The position numbers were made by a program, and so were the translations under genes. Shown here piece after piece: positions 1 through 12,100 of a stretch of DNA of 64,000 nucleotides. This DNA is from Proteromonas lacertae (lineage: Eukaryota > Sar > Bigyra > Opalinata > Proteromonadidae). The number at the start of each line of letters is the position of its first letter. Positions within the stretch are counted from its first letter, which is position 1. Under the pieces are notes generated by a model, which was given only the letters and a program-made list of their open reading frames with translations, was not told where the DNA came from and searched no databases. Location: NCBI GenBank assembly GCA_002245135.1, contig NGBS01000018.1:62001-126000 (forward strand). The letters are read 5' to 3'.

Positions 1-1506
1 TCTAAATAGTAATAACATAATCCAATTCCTCTAAATATTGAGTAAACTCCTGAATCACTAATACCATTATTAATAGAATCTTTTGCTAAGAGTAATGGTG
101 GTAATGCTTCTTTATACTGATTCTATTGACAAATAGCTTAATATGATACTTGATAAAGATAAGCCATGCCAATTAATCTATTAGCTTCACATATTTCTTC
201 ATCAGTCTCAGCTAATTTCTTTGCTATATTCAATTCTTTAATTCCTTCTTCAAGTTTTAGCTATATCTTCTATAAAATAAAATATACTAAACCTAGCAGT
301 GAATGGCCTTTCATCAAATGAACTTTACTCTTTTGATTATCACTTGAACTATCTGCCACTTTCAATGCTTTTTCACTTGCATCTAATGCGGAACTATAGT
401 TATGCTATTGTAATAATGTGATTTAAAAACAATATATACTTGTATTAGATATGAAAAAGATATAAAAGTATGACTTAAACATACATCTTCATCATCATTT
501 GTGTATTGTAGCGATTTCTCCAAATATTCTCTTCCCATTTCAAATTGTTTCTATTAATAATAGTGTTAGAGAAATATAAATACAAGAAACATATATAATT
601 GTCCCATATATCGATTTACTAAATACAATTCAGAATCATCAACACCATCTATATGAGTTAGTGCTTTTCCGTAAGATTTGATGGAATCTTCATAATTTGA
701 CTATTATTGTTACACAAATCAAATCATATTTGAATATTATATTATACTACATCATAATATATCCTTCCCATTGATTTATATATGTCAAACACTACAGCAT
801 CATCAAAACCTTCAGTATATTTTAATGATTCTGTATATGCTTCTAATGCTTCATTATTTTTATCCTATATTATTTAATATATCTATAATAATACTTCATT
901 ATAACATATATTTCCTAACAGCATATATACTTTCAGCTTGAATACATTTTTATAATTTGTGATAAATTTGACTAATTCTCTTAATAAAACTAAAGCTTCT
1001 TCATTACAATCCTATAAATATAAGTTGACATTCATACTAATTGATGTTTACATAAGGCTTTCATATATTTTATTTGAATTTTATCATCATCATTATCAGA
1101 ATATTTCAATGCTTCATCTAAATGAGCTAGAGCTTCTTCTCTTTTATTCTAATAAACTTTAAATCAACTAATATACCATAGCAATTTTACAGTTACTTAA
1201 ACAATAGAAGTAATTACTTTTTTCCGATTCACTTTTCATAATTTTCTTCATTTCCCCTAAATATTTCAAAGCTTCTTCAAAATTCTCCAATTTTAAATAG
1301 CACAACTGTATTAAGTTAAAAACTCCATATTTTTCTGATTTGCATGTGCAATTAGGCAAAGATCTTTCGCATAGCGATATTGCTTCTTCATATTCACCGC
1401 TGGAGTATGATTTATCTGCTTCAGTCGTCAATATTTCATATGTCTAAACACAATAATTTTTGAAAATATATGTAATTACCTCATTTGCACTTTGAGTACA
1501 TCCCAT
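1..1506 (-). CDS. TPR-repeat protein, partial (3' end outside window)
   Basis: A multi-exon gene read leftwards and cut by the window edge. The first exon (1480-1506) encodes MGCTQSANE, followed by a 36-nt intron (1444-1479). The next exon (to about 1179) gives helical pairs typical of tetratricopeptide repeats, such as GEYEEAISLCERSL and LENFEEALKYLGEM. Downstream, the same pattern recurs in short exons separated by introns of about 30 nt that end in TAG. TPR arrays act as protein-protein scaffolds; the partner cannot be told. The N-terminal Met-Gly-Cys could be an N-myristoylation/palmitoylation signal, which is inference. The start was chosen because it is the only ATG that splices in frame to the TPR exon. 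Exon boundaries in the left 1.1 kb were not fully resolved. Confidence 0.7.
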
Positions 1507-1598
1507 TCTTAGTGTAAAATCAGAAAAACGGTATTTGGTGTGTGAAAATATTTTTCATTAACCAATTCCAAAAATATAAAAAATGTAAAAAATAATAT

Positions 1599-2793
1599 TT
1601 ATTGAGTATTACTACTACCACCACTTCCAGCACCAGCACCTGCTCCACCATTATTCTGTCCATTCAACATACCTCCCATCATATTTAAGAATTCTGGATT
1701 TTGCATTGCACTAGTAGCCATATTCATTAAATCTGGGTTTTGCATAAGATTCTGAGCAACTGATCTTATAGCAGGGTTGTTCAATAAATCACCTAAACCT
1801 CCTAATCCACCTAATCCACCTAAATTATCTAAATTTGGAATATTAGGGATTCCACCACCTGTAGCTCCACCATTTTCACTTTTTCTTTTGTCTTTTACTT
1901 CATTCAATAAATTCTTCACCTCATTATTCTCAGAATCTAATCTTTTAGCTCTTTCAAGGCACTCTTCAGCATCTGCATATTTCTTTTCATACATGTAAGC
2001 TTTAGATAATCTTACTAATGCACGAATGTAAGTTGGATCAATCTCTAAAGCTTTTTTACAATCATTAATTGCATCATCATAATTATTTAAGTATATACTT
2101 GCAGCTGCTCTATTTGAATAATAAATATGACTGCCTTCTCCATCACTATTAGTTTCTATTGCTTTTGAATAAGCATCATATGCTTCTTGGTATTTACTTG
2201 ATTTTAATAATTCATTTCCTTCTTCTTTGTATTTATCAGCTTCCATTCTCTTTTCTGGTGATATTACAGATTTTGTGGATCTTGCTGCTGCTGCTGGTGG
2301 TGGTGGTGGCTCTTGTGATGCAGATTTTGCTGTTGATTTAGAATGTGCTATAGTGTATTTCTTAAGTAATGTTTCGTATTTTTCTTTATATTCAGCTGAT
2401 CCTTCTGCAAATGAACCAAAATATCCTTTGTCTTTTGCTTTCTGAACAAAATCTTTGAATTCTTTGGAATCTAAATTATTATTATAAAAACACAAATATA
2501 CTTTCAATTGAAATATTCTATTCAAATATATAATAATAAATAGTTATAAATACAGAATTAGAAAACATGTCAGTAAGACTTTCACTAATCCCATATGATT
2601 TTTGATCTTCAGCACTCTCTGTGTCTACTGCAAATACAGCTCTATAAAATAACTAATATGTTAAATACTTCAAACAATCTTTAGCAACATCAAGACTTTC
2701 ATCGGTTGTCTTACCGTTGGCTTTTACTTCATCAAGGTATTTTAGAAAAGCAAATGCTATTTGCTTATCAACTAATGTGAAAGAAGATGTCAT
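1599..2793 (-). CDS. SGT: SGT-type small glutamine-rich TPR co-chaperone
   Basis: Four exons (2669-2793, 2554-2641, 2502-2517, 1599-2470) splice to 366 codons with no stop. The N-terminus matches the SGTA/Sgt2 dimerisation domain. The middle (about residues 140-260) has three TPRs, including EGNELLKSSKYQEAYDAYSKAI and SNRAAASIYLNNYDDAINDC. The C-terminus is Gly/Asn/Met-rich with NP-containing helices (NLMQNPDLMNMA, AMQNPEFLNMM), as in the substrate-binding part of the family. SGT proteins bind Hsp70/Hsp90 C-termini and hand tail-anchored proteins to the GET pathway in the cytosol. One exon is only 16 nt. The gene is divergent from NHP2 with 60 bp between start codons. Confidence 0.9.
2502..2517 (-). 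other. 16-nt micro-exon of the SGT gene
   Basis: This exon is flanked by introns of 36 nt (2518-2553) and 31 nt (2471-2501), both starting GTAT and ending TAG on the minus strand. Including the 16 bases keeps the frame open from the N-terminal domain into the TPR exon. It contributes N-I-S-I-E plus one base. Skipping it would shift the frame. Confidence 0.75.
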
Positions 2794-2853
2794 TTTACCT
2801 AATTACTAGTAATTTTGACATTGAATTTACTCTAATTTGACATTTCTATTGAA
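2794..2853. promoter_or_regulatory. 60-bp divergent promoter region (SGT / NHP2)
   Basis: Only 60 bp separate the two start codons. The segment holds two copies of a TTTGACATT-like motif (near 2815 and 2838). No TATA box could be distinguished from the AT-rich background. That both promoters and 5' UTRs fit here is inferred from the gene layout. Confidence 0.4.
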
Positions 2854-3307
2854 ATGACTAAATCAGCTCCAAAATCAGCTCTCTGCTCTATTGCAAAACC
2901 ATTAGCAGGTGAAAAACTAACCAAAAAGATCTATAAATTAGCAAAGAAAGGTATTTATTTCTGATTATATATTTATAGCCGCTGGTGCTAAATCAATTCA
3001 TAGAGGTGTAAAAGAAGTCGGTAAATTCATACGAAAAGGTGAAAAGGGGTATTGCTTTATGGTTTTATTATATAGATTGGTATTAATCGCAGGTGACATA
3101 TCCCCAATTGATGTAATTTCTCATTTACCAGTATTGTGTGAAGAAAATAAAATCCCATATGTATTTGTCCCAGCCAAAAGTGATTTAGGTGCTGCTGCCG
3201 GAACTAAGAGACCTACTAGTTGTATAATGTTCAAAGTATCTGATTCAGCTGAATTCAAAGAAAAATACGATTCAATTATAAAGAAATTAAAATCAAAAGA
3301 TGAATAA
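2854..3307 (+). CDS. NHP2: H/ACA snoRNP protein NHP2 (L7Ae family)
   Basis: Three exons (2854-2950, 2979-3048, 3076-3307) joined across introns of 28 and 27 nt give 132 residues, close to the family's usual length. After splicing, the protein carries the NHP2 core: RRGVKEV-like HRGVKEVGKFIRKGEKG, LVLIAGDISPIDVISHLPVLCEE, and DLGAAAGTKRPTSCIM. NHP2 is a nucleolar/Cajal component of box H/ACA ribonucleoproteins that guide pseudouridylation. The basic N-terminus matches other NHP2 proteins and argues against ribosomal eL8 or Snu13. Both introns were placed because the unspliced frame breaks the conserved GEKG-LVL segment. Confidence 0.93.
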
Positions 3308-3452
3308 TTTAGTGCTAGTCGTTTTCTTTTGTCATAATTATATTATTATTTGTTTCTATATTGTTTATTTGTATTATTATCAAGAATAAAACACAAAAAT
3401 AAACTCTAATAATAAATTATATAATGTTGTATATATTTACTTGTGATTTTTT

Positions 3453-6400
3453 CTACTTTGGTTCATCTTGTCTTCCACTCATTTTTACAAAACTATTTTT
3501 TATTTTTGAAAAGCTTATTCTATTAGATGATTTATTTACTGCAGCAACAGATGGAGCAGGTGTAGCTTTAGCATTTGCATTACTAACACCTGGAGTTCTT
3601 GGTGCTTTCTTCTTATTTCCCAACAACTCTTTCTTTTCTTGTTCCAACAACTCAGACTCTTCTAAATCTTCAATTACTGCATTCAAATAAGCGATTTTTA
3701 GATATTTTAATGATTTTTTCAATAACAGACACTGTCTATACTCAGCATATTCTATTCTATGTAAAAAGCTTTCATAATATCCTTTTGTTTGAACCAAATG
3801 AACAATTGTATCTTTAGCATCATTAAAAACATTAGGATCATTCTTACCTAATTTATCTTTAACTTTCTTATTCAAACTTGCACCTAAATTCAAACTAAAT
3901 GTACCAGCTTCAAAATACTTTTTGAATAGATCATTTTCACTTAATGTCCTTCTATCAAACTCCTGTATCTTTTCATGTGCAGCAGCATCATCCCAAAATG
4001 ATATTAAATTGCCTTGATTAATTGTTCCTAAATACATACCAAAATAACCTCTTGCTAATGGATCTTCTAATACTTTCTTCACTATATCTTGTTTCTTTTG
4101 ATTAACAGGATATGAAACATCAACTACTTTCTTCTTTGGTTTTTTAAACGATATAAAAATTGGATAAAGTACTTGTACAAAACCGAACGATGTATTTAGA
4201 AGAATTAATACTATATAATCTCTATCTTCTGGTTCTGAAACTGATCTTGAGATAATAGTGTACGGATAAGCAACTAACTCTAAAATAATTAATGGAACAC
4301 AAGTCTTAATAAGAAGTGTATCTTTATAAGCATACCAAATATAAAGTGAAGATAATAAGCAATAAACTAATGCTAATATAATAATAGGTGCAATAACTAA
4401 TGAAGTATCACCATCATTACAATAATTATAAATATGTGGTTTATCACCAATCATTATTTCTTTATCACTTGGTTGAGCTGGATATGCAAATAACAATACC
4501 AACATTAAAACTACTGAAAAGCCACACCATCCAGATAATTCTATTAATTGTTCTTTTAATGGATATGGTTTGCCAGCTAAATTGCTAAAAACAAAATTTA
4601 CTAAAACATAAAATGCAGCTGTATAAGATATTAATCCACACATTGAACAGAATGGAGTCATATTGCATACAAATGTAGATGGAGCTAAATACAATGCTAA
4701 ACTTGCAATTATATATAAAATCCATGAATAATTCAACACTTCCGTCAATTTTGGAAAATCATCAAATTTCTTCTTATATCTTTTCTTTAAATATCCAGGA
4801 ACAGCAATATTCAATAATATGGTTAAAATAACAAAGCATAATGTTGGAATACCTTTTGCATCTAAATCAATCATTACAATTTCTCTTTCAGTTATCCATA
4901 CCCAATTAGCTGGATAAACTGGTCGACATAGACACTCTTCATCATCAGCACTACATTCACTCACTTTACAATATGCTTCAGTAGTTGGATATACAACTTT
5001 TGCGAATTTCTTATGATCTTTTCTCCTTTCAATCATTTGAACTATTTCTCCTCCACCTTCTTCATTTCTAAATACTCCAGTCTGGAATTGAACTTTACCA
5101 AAGAAAGTCTCAAATGGTTTGCAAGTGTATGTTACATCTGGACAGGAGATTGTTGAACTACAAATATCATCAGTAATAAGACCAGCTGGAGTGACACAGT
5201 TACTAAATGAATTTTGAAATACTATATAATAATAAAATATATTATTAATATATATATATATACCATCAATTAAACTAGTAAAAGTAGCTAATTTAAAGAA
5301 ATTGTTGTTAGATATATCAATCATCTTTTTACCAGTAGCAATCTCCAATAATCGTTGAATTGTAACACCAATATGTGAACCTAAAGCAATATACTTCAAA
5401 TCTCTATCTTTCAAATGAGTAGTACCAGCATCATAATTATCATCAGCTAAATATCGAGCAAAATTTTCATAAGCATATATTGAAAAATCTGTTGTGTTTC
5501 CCATGTATTTCCCACTATGACCTTTTTCTAAATCTAAGTTATAATCAGTCACTCCCATCCAATAAGTGTTATATGCATTAACATCTGTGCTATCATACAT
5601 CAATGATAGATCATTATAAACACCTGCCCATTTAGGTAACCATCTCAATGTCTTGATATATTCCATTATATTCCTTGTATAACTGCTTGATAAGTAATAA
5701 AAACCATCAACATTTTGAGATGAAAAATAATTAATCCATTTATTCACATCTATTTTTTGTTGATTAATTGAATGTGAGTTTACTGACACTGAGGGAAAAG
5801 CGCAAGTTTCATCTGCAGGACAATCTAAATCTTTCTGACAATTACTACCATAAGGATTTGATCTTTCTCCACTACATCTTTTGATGACTGATATATCTGA
5901 CACTTGTGATAATTTCGTAGCTAATGTGCTTTCGAATAATTGTGAAGATGAATCTGTATCATTATCTACAAGGATTGCTAAACTTTTTATACCAATACTA
6001 CTGATGAAATCAACTAGATTGTTGACTTTGTGATATGAATTTGAACCACTAAATATTATTATATTATATATATATTATATACGGTCCAAATACAAATTCA
6101 AAATCACTGTTATATACTAAATCTTCCTGTGATGCTGTAATTGCTATTATATTTGAACCAGTTGATAATATAATTCCATTTACAGTTGCTAATTGTTGAT
6201 GAACTATAATTGCATTATAAAAATGTATATATAAATATACTTTCATAGGCAATTGCAGCTGATGTTGGTGTGACTATGATATTTGGTTTTTGACTATCAT
6301 CTCTTTTCTGTATGTCTGTCACTAATGTCTTTATATTTGCTGATATAAATTCTGAATCTGCTGTTGGTTTAGCTGCAATATCCCAAATAACTACTTCGAT

Positions 6401-6773
6401 GCATTTACTATTACATTATATTACACTAATTCCTAATATACTAATCTGAAGATTCACAACTATGAGCAAACCCACCATTCACACATATTCCATTATAATT
6501 TTTCATCATATAATCTCTCCATAACAATAAGCCAGTAGCCACCCTAATGTCTATAATGTAGTATAAAGAAAATAATACCATCCTCAGCAAATTCACCATA
6601 CATTGTAGCAAACATTTCCACTCTTACACAAGAAGTATTCATAGGAAAAATGTCGCTTCCAACAAAATTCACGTAATAGGAATAAACATGGTATTTAGAC
6701 TATAAAATAACTTAAAAATATATTATACTAATATAAAAAATAACAGATAAGCAGTCAAATAATTTAAATTCAT
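3453..6773 (-). CDS. 7TM receptor with periplasmic-binding-like ectodomain and C-terminal RGS domain
   Basis: The gene starts with a signal peptide (MNLNYLTAYLLFFILS), whose last codons flank a 29-nt intron at 6700-6728. Further introns (about 6590, 6430, 6210, 6060, 5240) were placed by frame. The N-terminal half reads like a type I periplasmic-binding/ANF-receptor fold (IVTPTSAAIAYE, SLAILVDNDTDSSSQ). A Cys-rich stretch follows. Seven hydrophobic segments lie at about 4160-4890 on the DNA. After them comes an RGS-like domain (DPLARGYFGMYLG through HRIEYAEYRQCL, about 3735-4060), then a basic tail. RGS domains accelerate GTP hydrolysis by G-alpha; a class C-like GPCR fused to RGS would sense a ligand and also deactivate its own G protein. 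The ectodomain identification is the least certain part. Confidence 0.75.
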
Positions 6774-6825
6774 GATTTGTATTGAAAAACGAATATGAAT
6801 ACAAAAATATTATCCGTTTCTAAAA

Positions 6826-7420
6826 ATGATTAAAACCAATTTCAATTCATCCAATACTATAAATGTACTTTTACTAGGTAATTCTGAATGTGGCAAATCA
6901 AGTTTCGTTAAAAAGTATATCATTAATATAAAATGTTAGACTTGTTTATGATAATTTTGAAGAAAACTATATTGAAACACTTGGCATTGATGTGTATACT
7001 AAAGAAATGACATCTTTATCAAAGTATTGTTTTTCTTTACTATTATCTAGTTCCACAGTTACTTTTCAGTTTTTTGATCCTAGCGGTCATGAAAGAATAA
7101 TACCATATGTTCAACAATTCTATTTGAAATGCAATCTAGTTATTTTAATGTACTACTGTACAAATAATGAATCATTCAAACATCTAGTGTTTTGGTATAA
7201 TGAAATAATTAGAAACTCACAAGAAATTCCAATTATTATGATTGGGACTAAATGTGATTTATCTGAAAGACAGATATCAGAAAAAGATGGTAAAAATCAA
7301 GCAGATAGTTGGTCAGTTCCGCATTTTACTATTTCATCTAAATCAGGGTTTAATATAATTAAATTAATATCATTTTTATCGGAACAGCAATACAATAACA
7401 GTGATATAAATACAATTTAA
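6826..7420 (+). CDS. Divergent Ras/Rab-like small GTPase
   Basis: Two exons (6826-6914, 6940-7420) flank a 25-nt intron and encode 189 residues. The P-loop is GNSECGKSS. The switch II box reads DPSGHER where Rab proteins have DTAGQER, so the catalytic Gln is His. The base-recognition box is TKCD instead of NKxD, and G5 is ISSKSG. Length and fold match a Ras-superfamily protein, but no C-terminal Cys prenylation motif is present (it ends NSDINTI). It may therefore be soluble and slow in hydrolysis, which is inference. Its start codon lies 52 bp from that of the divergent receptor gene. Confidence 0.8.
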
Positions 7421-7594
7421 TATTAGCATATAAATATATACTATTTATTTATTTTCATATCATGTATTTTTCCTATATCTGAATATGTTAAATATTAATA
7501 TTTGCTTATGTTTAAACTATTATGTAAAAAAGGAAATGTAAATAGATCAAGCTATTTCAAGCTTTTCTCATTTTTTCTTGTTTTAATTTACAGT

Positions 7595-9112
7595 ATGATA
7601 GGAATCGATTTAGGAACTACCAATTCTTGTGTTGGTGTTTGGAAAGTTGGAAAAGTCGAATTGGCTACAAATAATATGGGTAGTAGAACAACTCCCTCCT
7701 ATGTCTTGTTTAAAGAAGATGAGATTGTTACAGGCGATGCTGCGAAATTATCATTAAAATCAGAATTAGTTGCATATGATTCAAAAAGATTTTTAGGTAA
7801 GAGATTCGATGATAGTTCAATTCAAAAGAATATGAAGTACTATTCATTTAATCTTGTTAAAGATCCTAATGGTAATCCAAAATACAGTATACCACACAGT
7901 ACCAGAACTTCCACTTTTTCACCCATTGAAGTTTCTTCTTACATATTAAAAGATTTATTTAAAAATGCAAAAACCCTATTGGGAGATAACACAACAATTA
8001 CTGATGTAGTAATAGCTGTACCTGCATACTTCAATACAAATCAGAAAGAAGCTACATTAAATGCAGCAAAACTAGCAGATTTGCCTCGTCCAAAACTAAT
8101 AACAGAACCAATAGCTGCAGCTTATGCATATGAATATAATAAGGTAAATGAGAATAAAATATTATTAGTTTATGATCTGGGAGGTGGAACATTTGATGTT
8201 AGTATTATTAAAGTAGAAAAAGACAAAATGGATGTAATAGGAATTGGAGGTGATAATGAATTAGGTGGAAGAGATTTTGATAATAGATTAGTTGATCACT
8301 ACAATGGAATATATAAAAGAGTAAAAGATCAAGAAATATATAAAAATAAAAAGAACTTAAGTAAATTAAGAAAAGGTTGCGAAATAATGAAACAGTTTTT
8401 ATCTGTTCAAGAGAATTGTTCATTGGCAAATGTTAGTTGCTTTGAAGAAGACGATGACTTTGATGATAATGATCTTAGAATGACTAGAGCTCAATTTGAA
8501 GAATTGAATCTTGAGTCTTTTATTAATACAATAAATATAGTTGATAAAACAATTAGAGAGAGTGGGCTAAGTAGAAATGATATTGATGATGTTTTATTGA
8601 TTGGAGGAAGTAGTAAAATACCAAAAATAAAAGAACTATTAAGGAATTATTTTGGTAAAGATTTGAAATGTGATATAAATGGTGATGAAGCAGTAGCAAT
8701 TGGTGCAACTCTATTTGCTAATAAAACTGATGAAAGAGTAATAAACAGAAATATAAGTGAAATACTTCCTTTTTCAATAGGAATAAGTACAAGTCATAAT
8801 AGTTTCTCTGAAATAGTTAAGAAATTTACTAAAATCCCAACATCAGAACCAATAACAAGAAAATATCAAACAAGTAGAGATTATCAAGATTTTGTTGAAA
8901 TTCAAGTATTAGAAAAAGATCAAACTGGTAAAATAATTGAATTGACAACATTATCTATTAATCCAATTGCATGTAAGAAAAGAGGAGAAGTTACAGTCGA
9001 TGTTAGTTTTTCTATCAGTGATAATGGATTATTAGAAGTTTTTGCTATTGAGAATTGTAGTGGAAAAACAAGAAAACGTACTGTTTCAATTCAAAATAGT
9101 TTGTTTCATTAA
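7595..9112 (+). CDS. Divergent Hsp70-like ATPase without C-terminal lid
   Basis: Single exon, 505 residues from the ATG at 7595. Hsp70 signatures are clear: IGIDLGTTNSCVGVW at the N-terminus, VYDLGGGTFDVSII, and VLLIGGSSKIPKI. The nucleotide-binding domain is complete. The C-terminus ends soon after the beta-sandwich (IQNSLFH), about 130 residues short of canonical Hsp70 and with no EEVD, so the helical lid is missing. An upstream in-frame ATG at 7508 would add a hydrophobic leader. I prefer 7595 because family members begin just before IGIDLG. Another lidless Hsp70 lies at 44284-45882. Confidence 0.85.
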   Translation: MIGIDLGTTNSCVGVWKVGKVELATNNMGSRTTPSYVLFKEDEIVTGDAAKLSLKSELVAYDSKRFLGKRFDDSSIQKNMKYYSFNLVKDPNGNPKYSIPHSTRTSTFSPIEVSSYILKDLFKNAKTLLGDNTTITDVVIAVPAYFNTNQKEATLNAAKLADLPRPKLITEPIAAAYAYEYNKVNENKILLVYDLGGGTFDVSIIKVEKDKMDVIGIGGDNELGGRDFDNRLVDHYNGIYKRVKDQEIYKNKKNLSKLRKGCEIMKQFLSVQENCSLANVSCFEEDDDFDDNDLRMTRAQFEELNLESFINTINIVDKTIRESGLSRNDIDDVLLIGGSSKIPKIKELLRNYFGKDLKCDINGDEAVAIGATLFANKTDERVINRNISEILPFSIGISTSHNSFSEIVKKFTKIPTSEPITRKYQTSRDYQDFVEIQVLEKDQTGKIIELTTLSINPIACKKRGEVTVDVSFSISDNGLLEVFAIENCSGKTRKRTVSIQNSLFH

Positions 9113-9173
9113 AAACACATATTTATATTTATAATAATATATGTTATTCTTTGAAATTGTTTCTTTATATGAT

Positions 9174-12100
9174 TTAAATCCAAGGGCAAGTTATTACATT
9201 CATCTGAGATAAATTAACTGGATCGATTGACTTACTGATCAAATTGAAAATATCATTTTTCACTTTATTAATCCTTTTATTAATTCTTTCATGGTTTCTA
9301 TCAGCTACTGCTCTTATTTCTTTCAGTAAATTATCATTTTCTTCATCAATTACATCTTTTTTCATTTCTATACAACCACTCTTCATAACATATAGATTCT
9401 CATTTTCATAATTATTAATAAAGCCACTTAATGGGAATATATTTGCTTCAACACTTTCACTTAAACCATTCAAAACACTAATAAATGTCCCAGTTAAACT
9501 CTTTTCACCTATAAATTCTAATATATTTGGAGTTAATCTGAATTTCGTTGGACAATTACATTTCAGTGAATAATTCTTATTATTAATATCATATTTTGGA
9601 TGGAAATTCAAACTGTTATAGATTGATCCATTTGATTGTGAAAATAATAAAGTATCTGGTGTTCTATTCTCAATACAAAACACATAACTGAAGTAACTAT
9701 GTAACGCATATTCCTTAACAAATTGTTGATGGAAAACATAATAGTAATCTGTTGATAAACTGTTCTTTATTCTATTCATATATATATATATATATATATA
9801 TTATAAAATATACATATAATCTTTCAACATATTTGAACCACATAATCCAAATATTTTACCATAATTATCTTTACGAGTCTCCAAATTAATTTCATTACTC
9901 ACAGTTTCACAGTATTTCTGAATCATTTCAATATTCTTTGGTTTATCCTTTGATAAGTTATATATGTCTGACAATGAGATATTCGTAACATCATCTTCAA
10001 CTAAGAACAGTCCTGGACTTATTGGAATGGTGATTTTCATATTATATTTAATATGTCTATTACTAGAATAACTATTATCATTTAATGCAATATTTAATAA
10101 TCCCATCATATTCATAATTCTATCTTTTAAATCAGATTCATTATAATATTGATAAGTATTCACATATTTTACATACATATTCATTGCTTGACCTCTATCA
10201 CTTAATAGAGTCAAAACTCTATAAGGAACTGAATTACGATTAATAATATGAATCAATTCATGGAATCCAATCAATTGAGGTGGTTTATCACTTATATGAA
10301 CTGATATATTATCCATTTTAGTATAACATCCCAACATCTCAATACCTGGTTCTCTGAATGTAGAGAAATAATGAGATACTCTAGATAATAACATTGGATT
10401 TTCATTCTGAGTAATTGCTATATTGTGTATAATATCAATCCATTTGTAAAGTCTTTCTATTGCTTCTAAATTTGTTCTTGGGAAGTTGATATTGGAGATG
10501 TTATTTCCAGGTAATGTATTTACATTCATATCAGATATAAAGTCATTATAAAAGTCATTTTGCAGTGTTGAAAGTATTGGGTTATTGGCAAATATTTCTC
10601 TACATATCTTTTCGCATAATTTACTCAAATTGGTTGCTGCTACCATATTCATTGGTTGTGTAAGATTATCAGACTTTAATAACGATTCAACATGATTTTG
10701 TAACTATTTATAATAATAATAATAATAAATATATATATATACATGGGTTATTGCTTCTACAATATGAATAGTAGCAAATCTACTATAACATTCTTCATAG
10801 ATTAAAGTTATGGTTGTATATTCACGGTTGGCAGTTTTTCTAATGAAGTTATTAAGTTCTTCGATCTTTTTAACATAATTTGTATATATTTTTCTTGAAT
10901 AATTCAATAAATGAGATTGTTGTTGTTGTTGTTGCTGTTGTGGTGTTTTTTTCAATTTCAACATACAATTAGCTAGTCTTATGGATGGTATTATTAATTG
11001 TGGATATGTTTTAGCAATACAAAATAGTATTTCAGTTGAATAATCATTTTCTTTTGTTTTCAACATATAGAAATAATGATGAATATATTTAATCCATAAC
11101 CAATGAGGAATTAATGTAATTAACTTGTACAAGTTATATTCAAATTTGGTTAAATCAATCTTATTGGTTAAAAAGAAGATTCTTCCTAAATATAATTGGT
11201 ATTTTTCTGGATCATTCTTCAATGCATGGAAATAACAAATAATAGCTTGAAAAGCATATTCATCGATTTCTTTACACTTCGATGATAATTGTTGTTGAGA
11301 TGAAGATGATAATGGTAAAGGAGTTAACATTTGCTGTTGTTGCTGCATTTGCATTTGGATTTGTTGAGATGAAATTGCTTTCATATAAAATTGATCATAT
11401 GTTTTACCCCATTCACACCATAATTTACTATTTTCATTATACATTTGCAAACCATTTGTACAATACTTTGATATTGATTCTAATGTAATATTTCTTCTAT
11501 GTTTTTCTTCAATTCTGAGGTAAAATAATATCTTCAAATATTCGAAATTTGATTGGATATTTCGGAGAGAATAATCCTTTCGGTATATTATCCAATAACT
11601 CTTTACCTTGTTCCAATTGATTATCATGTAAGAATAATAAACATTTATTCTTTATTTTCACATATAAATCATTCACTTCAGTTACTCTCATATTCTCTAT
11701 TTCATTCAAGTATGTTGCTGCAGTTATATATTGTTTCTGTTTTCTTGATATATTTGCTAATTTGATATTCAGCCAAACATTCTTCATTTCTAAAGGGAAT
11801 GATTTCTCACTGTTATTATTATCAGTAACTTGTAAATAATCTAAAAATGTCTTTCTCCATATGTATAAATTATCCCATAATTGGAGTAACGAATCACTTT
11901 TTGATGGATTTTGGAAATACCATGTTGCATTAATATAATTCATTAAATCAGCTGGTTTTTTATTACTTTCTTCTGGAGCTTCTGTAAACTCTAATAACAA
12001 TTGACTTAAGTTCAAAATGGGTGATATTAATGGAGTAATTAGACTTTCAGAGTATTTCCATTTGTAATATACTTTTGCTTTTAAGTTTGCTAATTGATTC

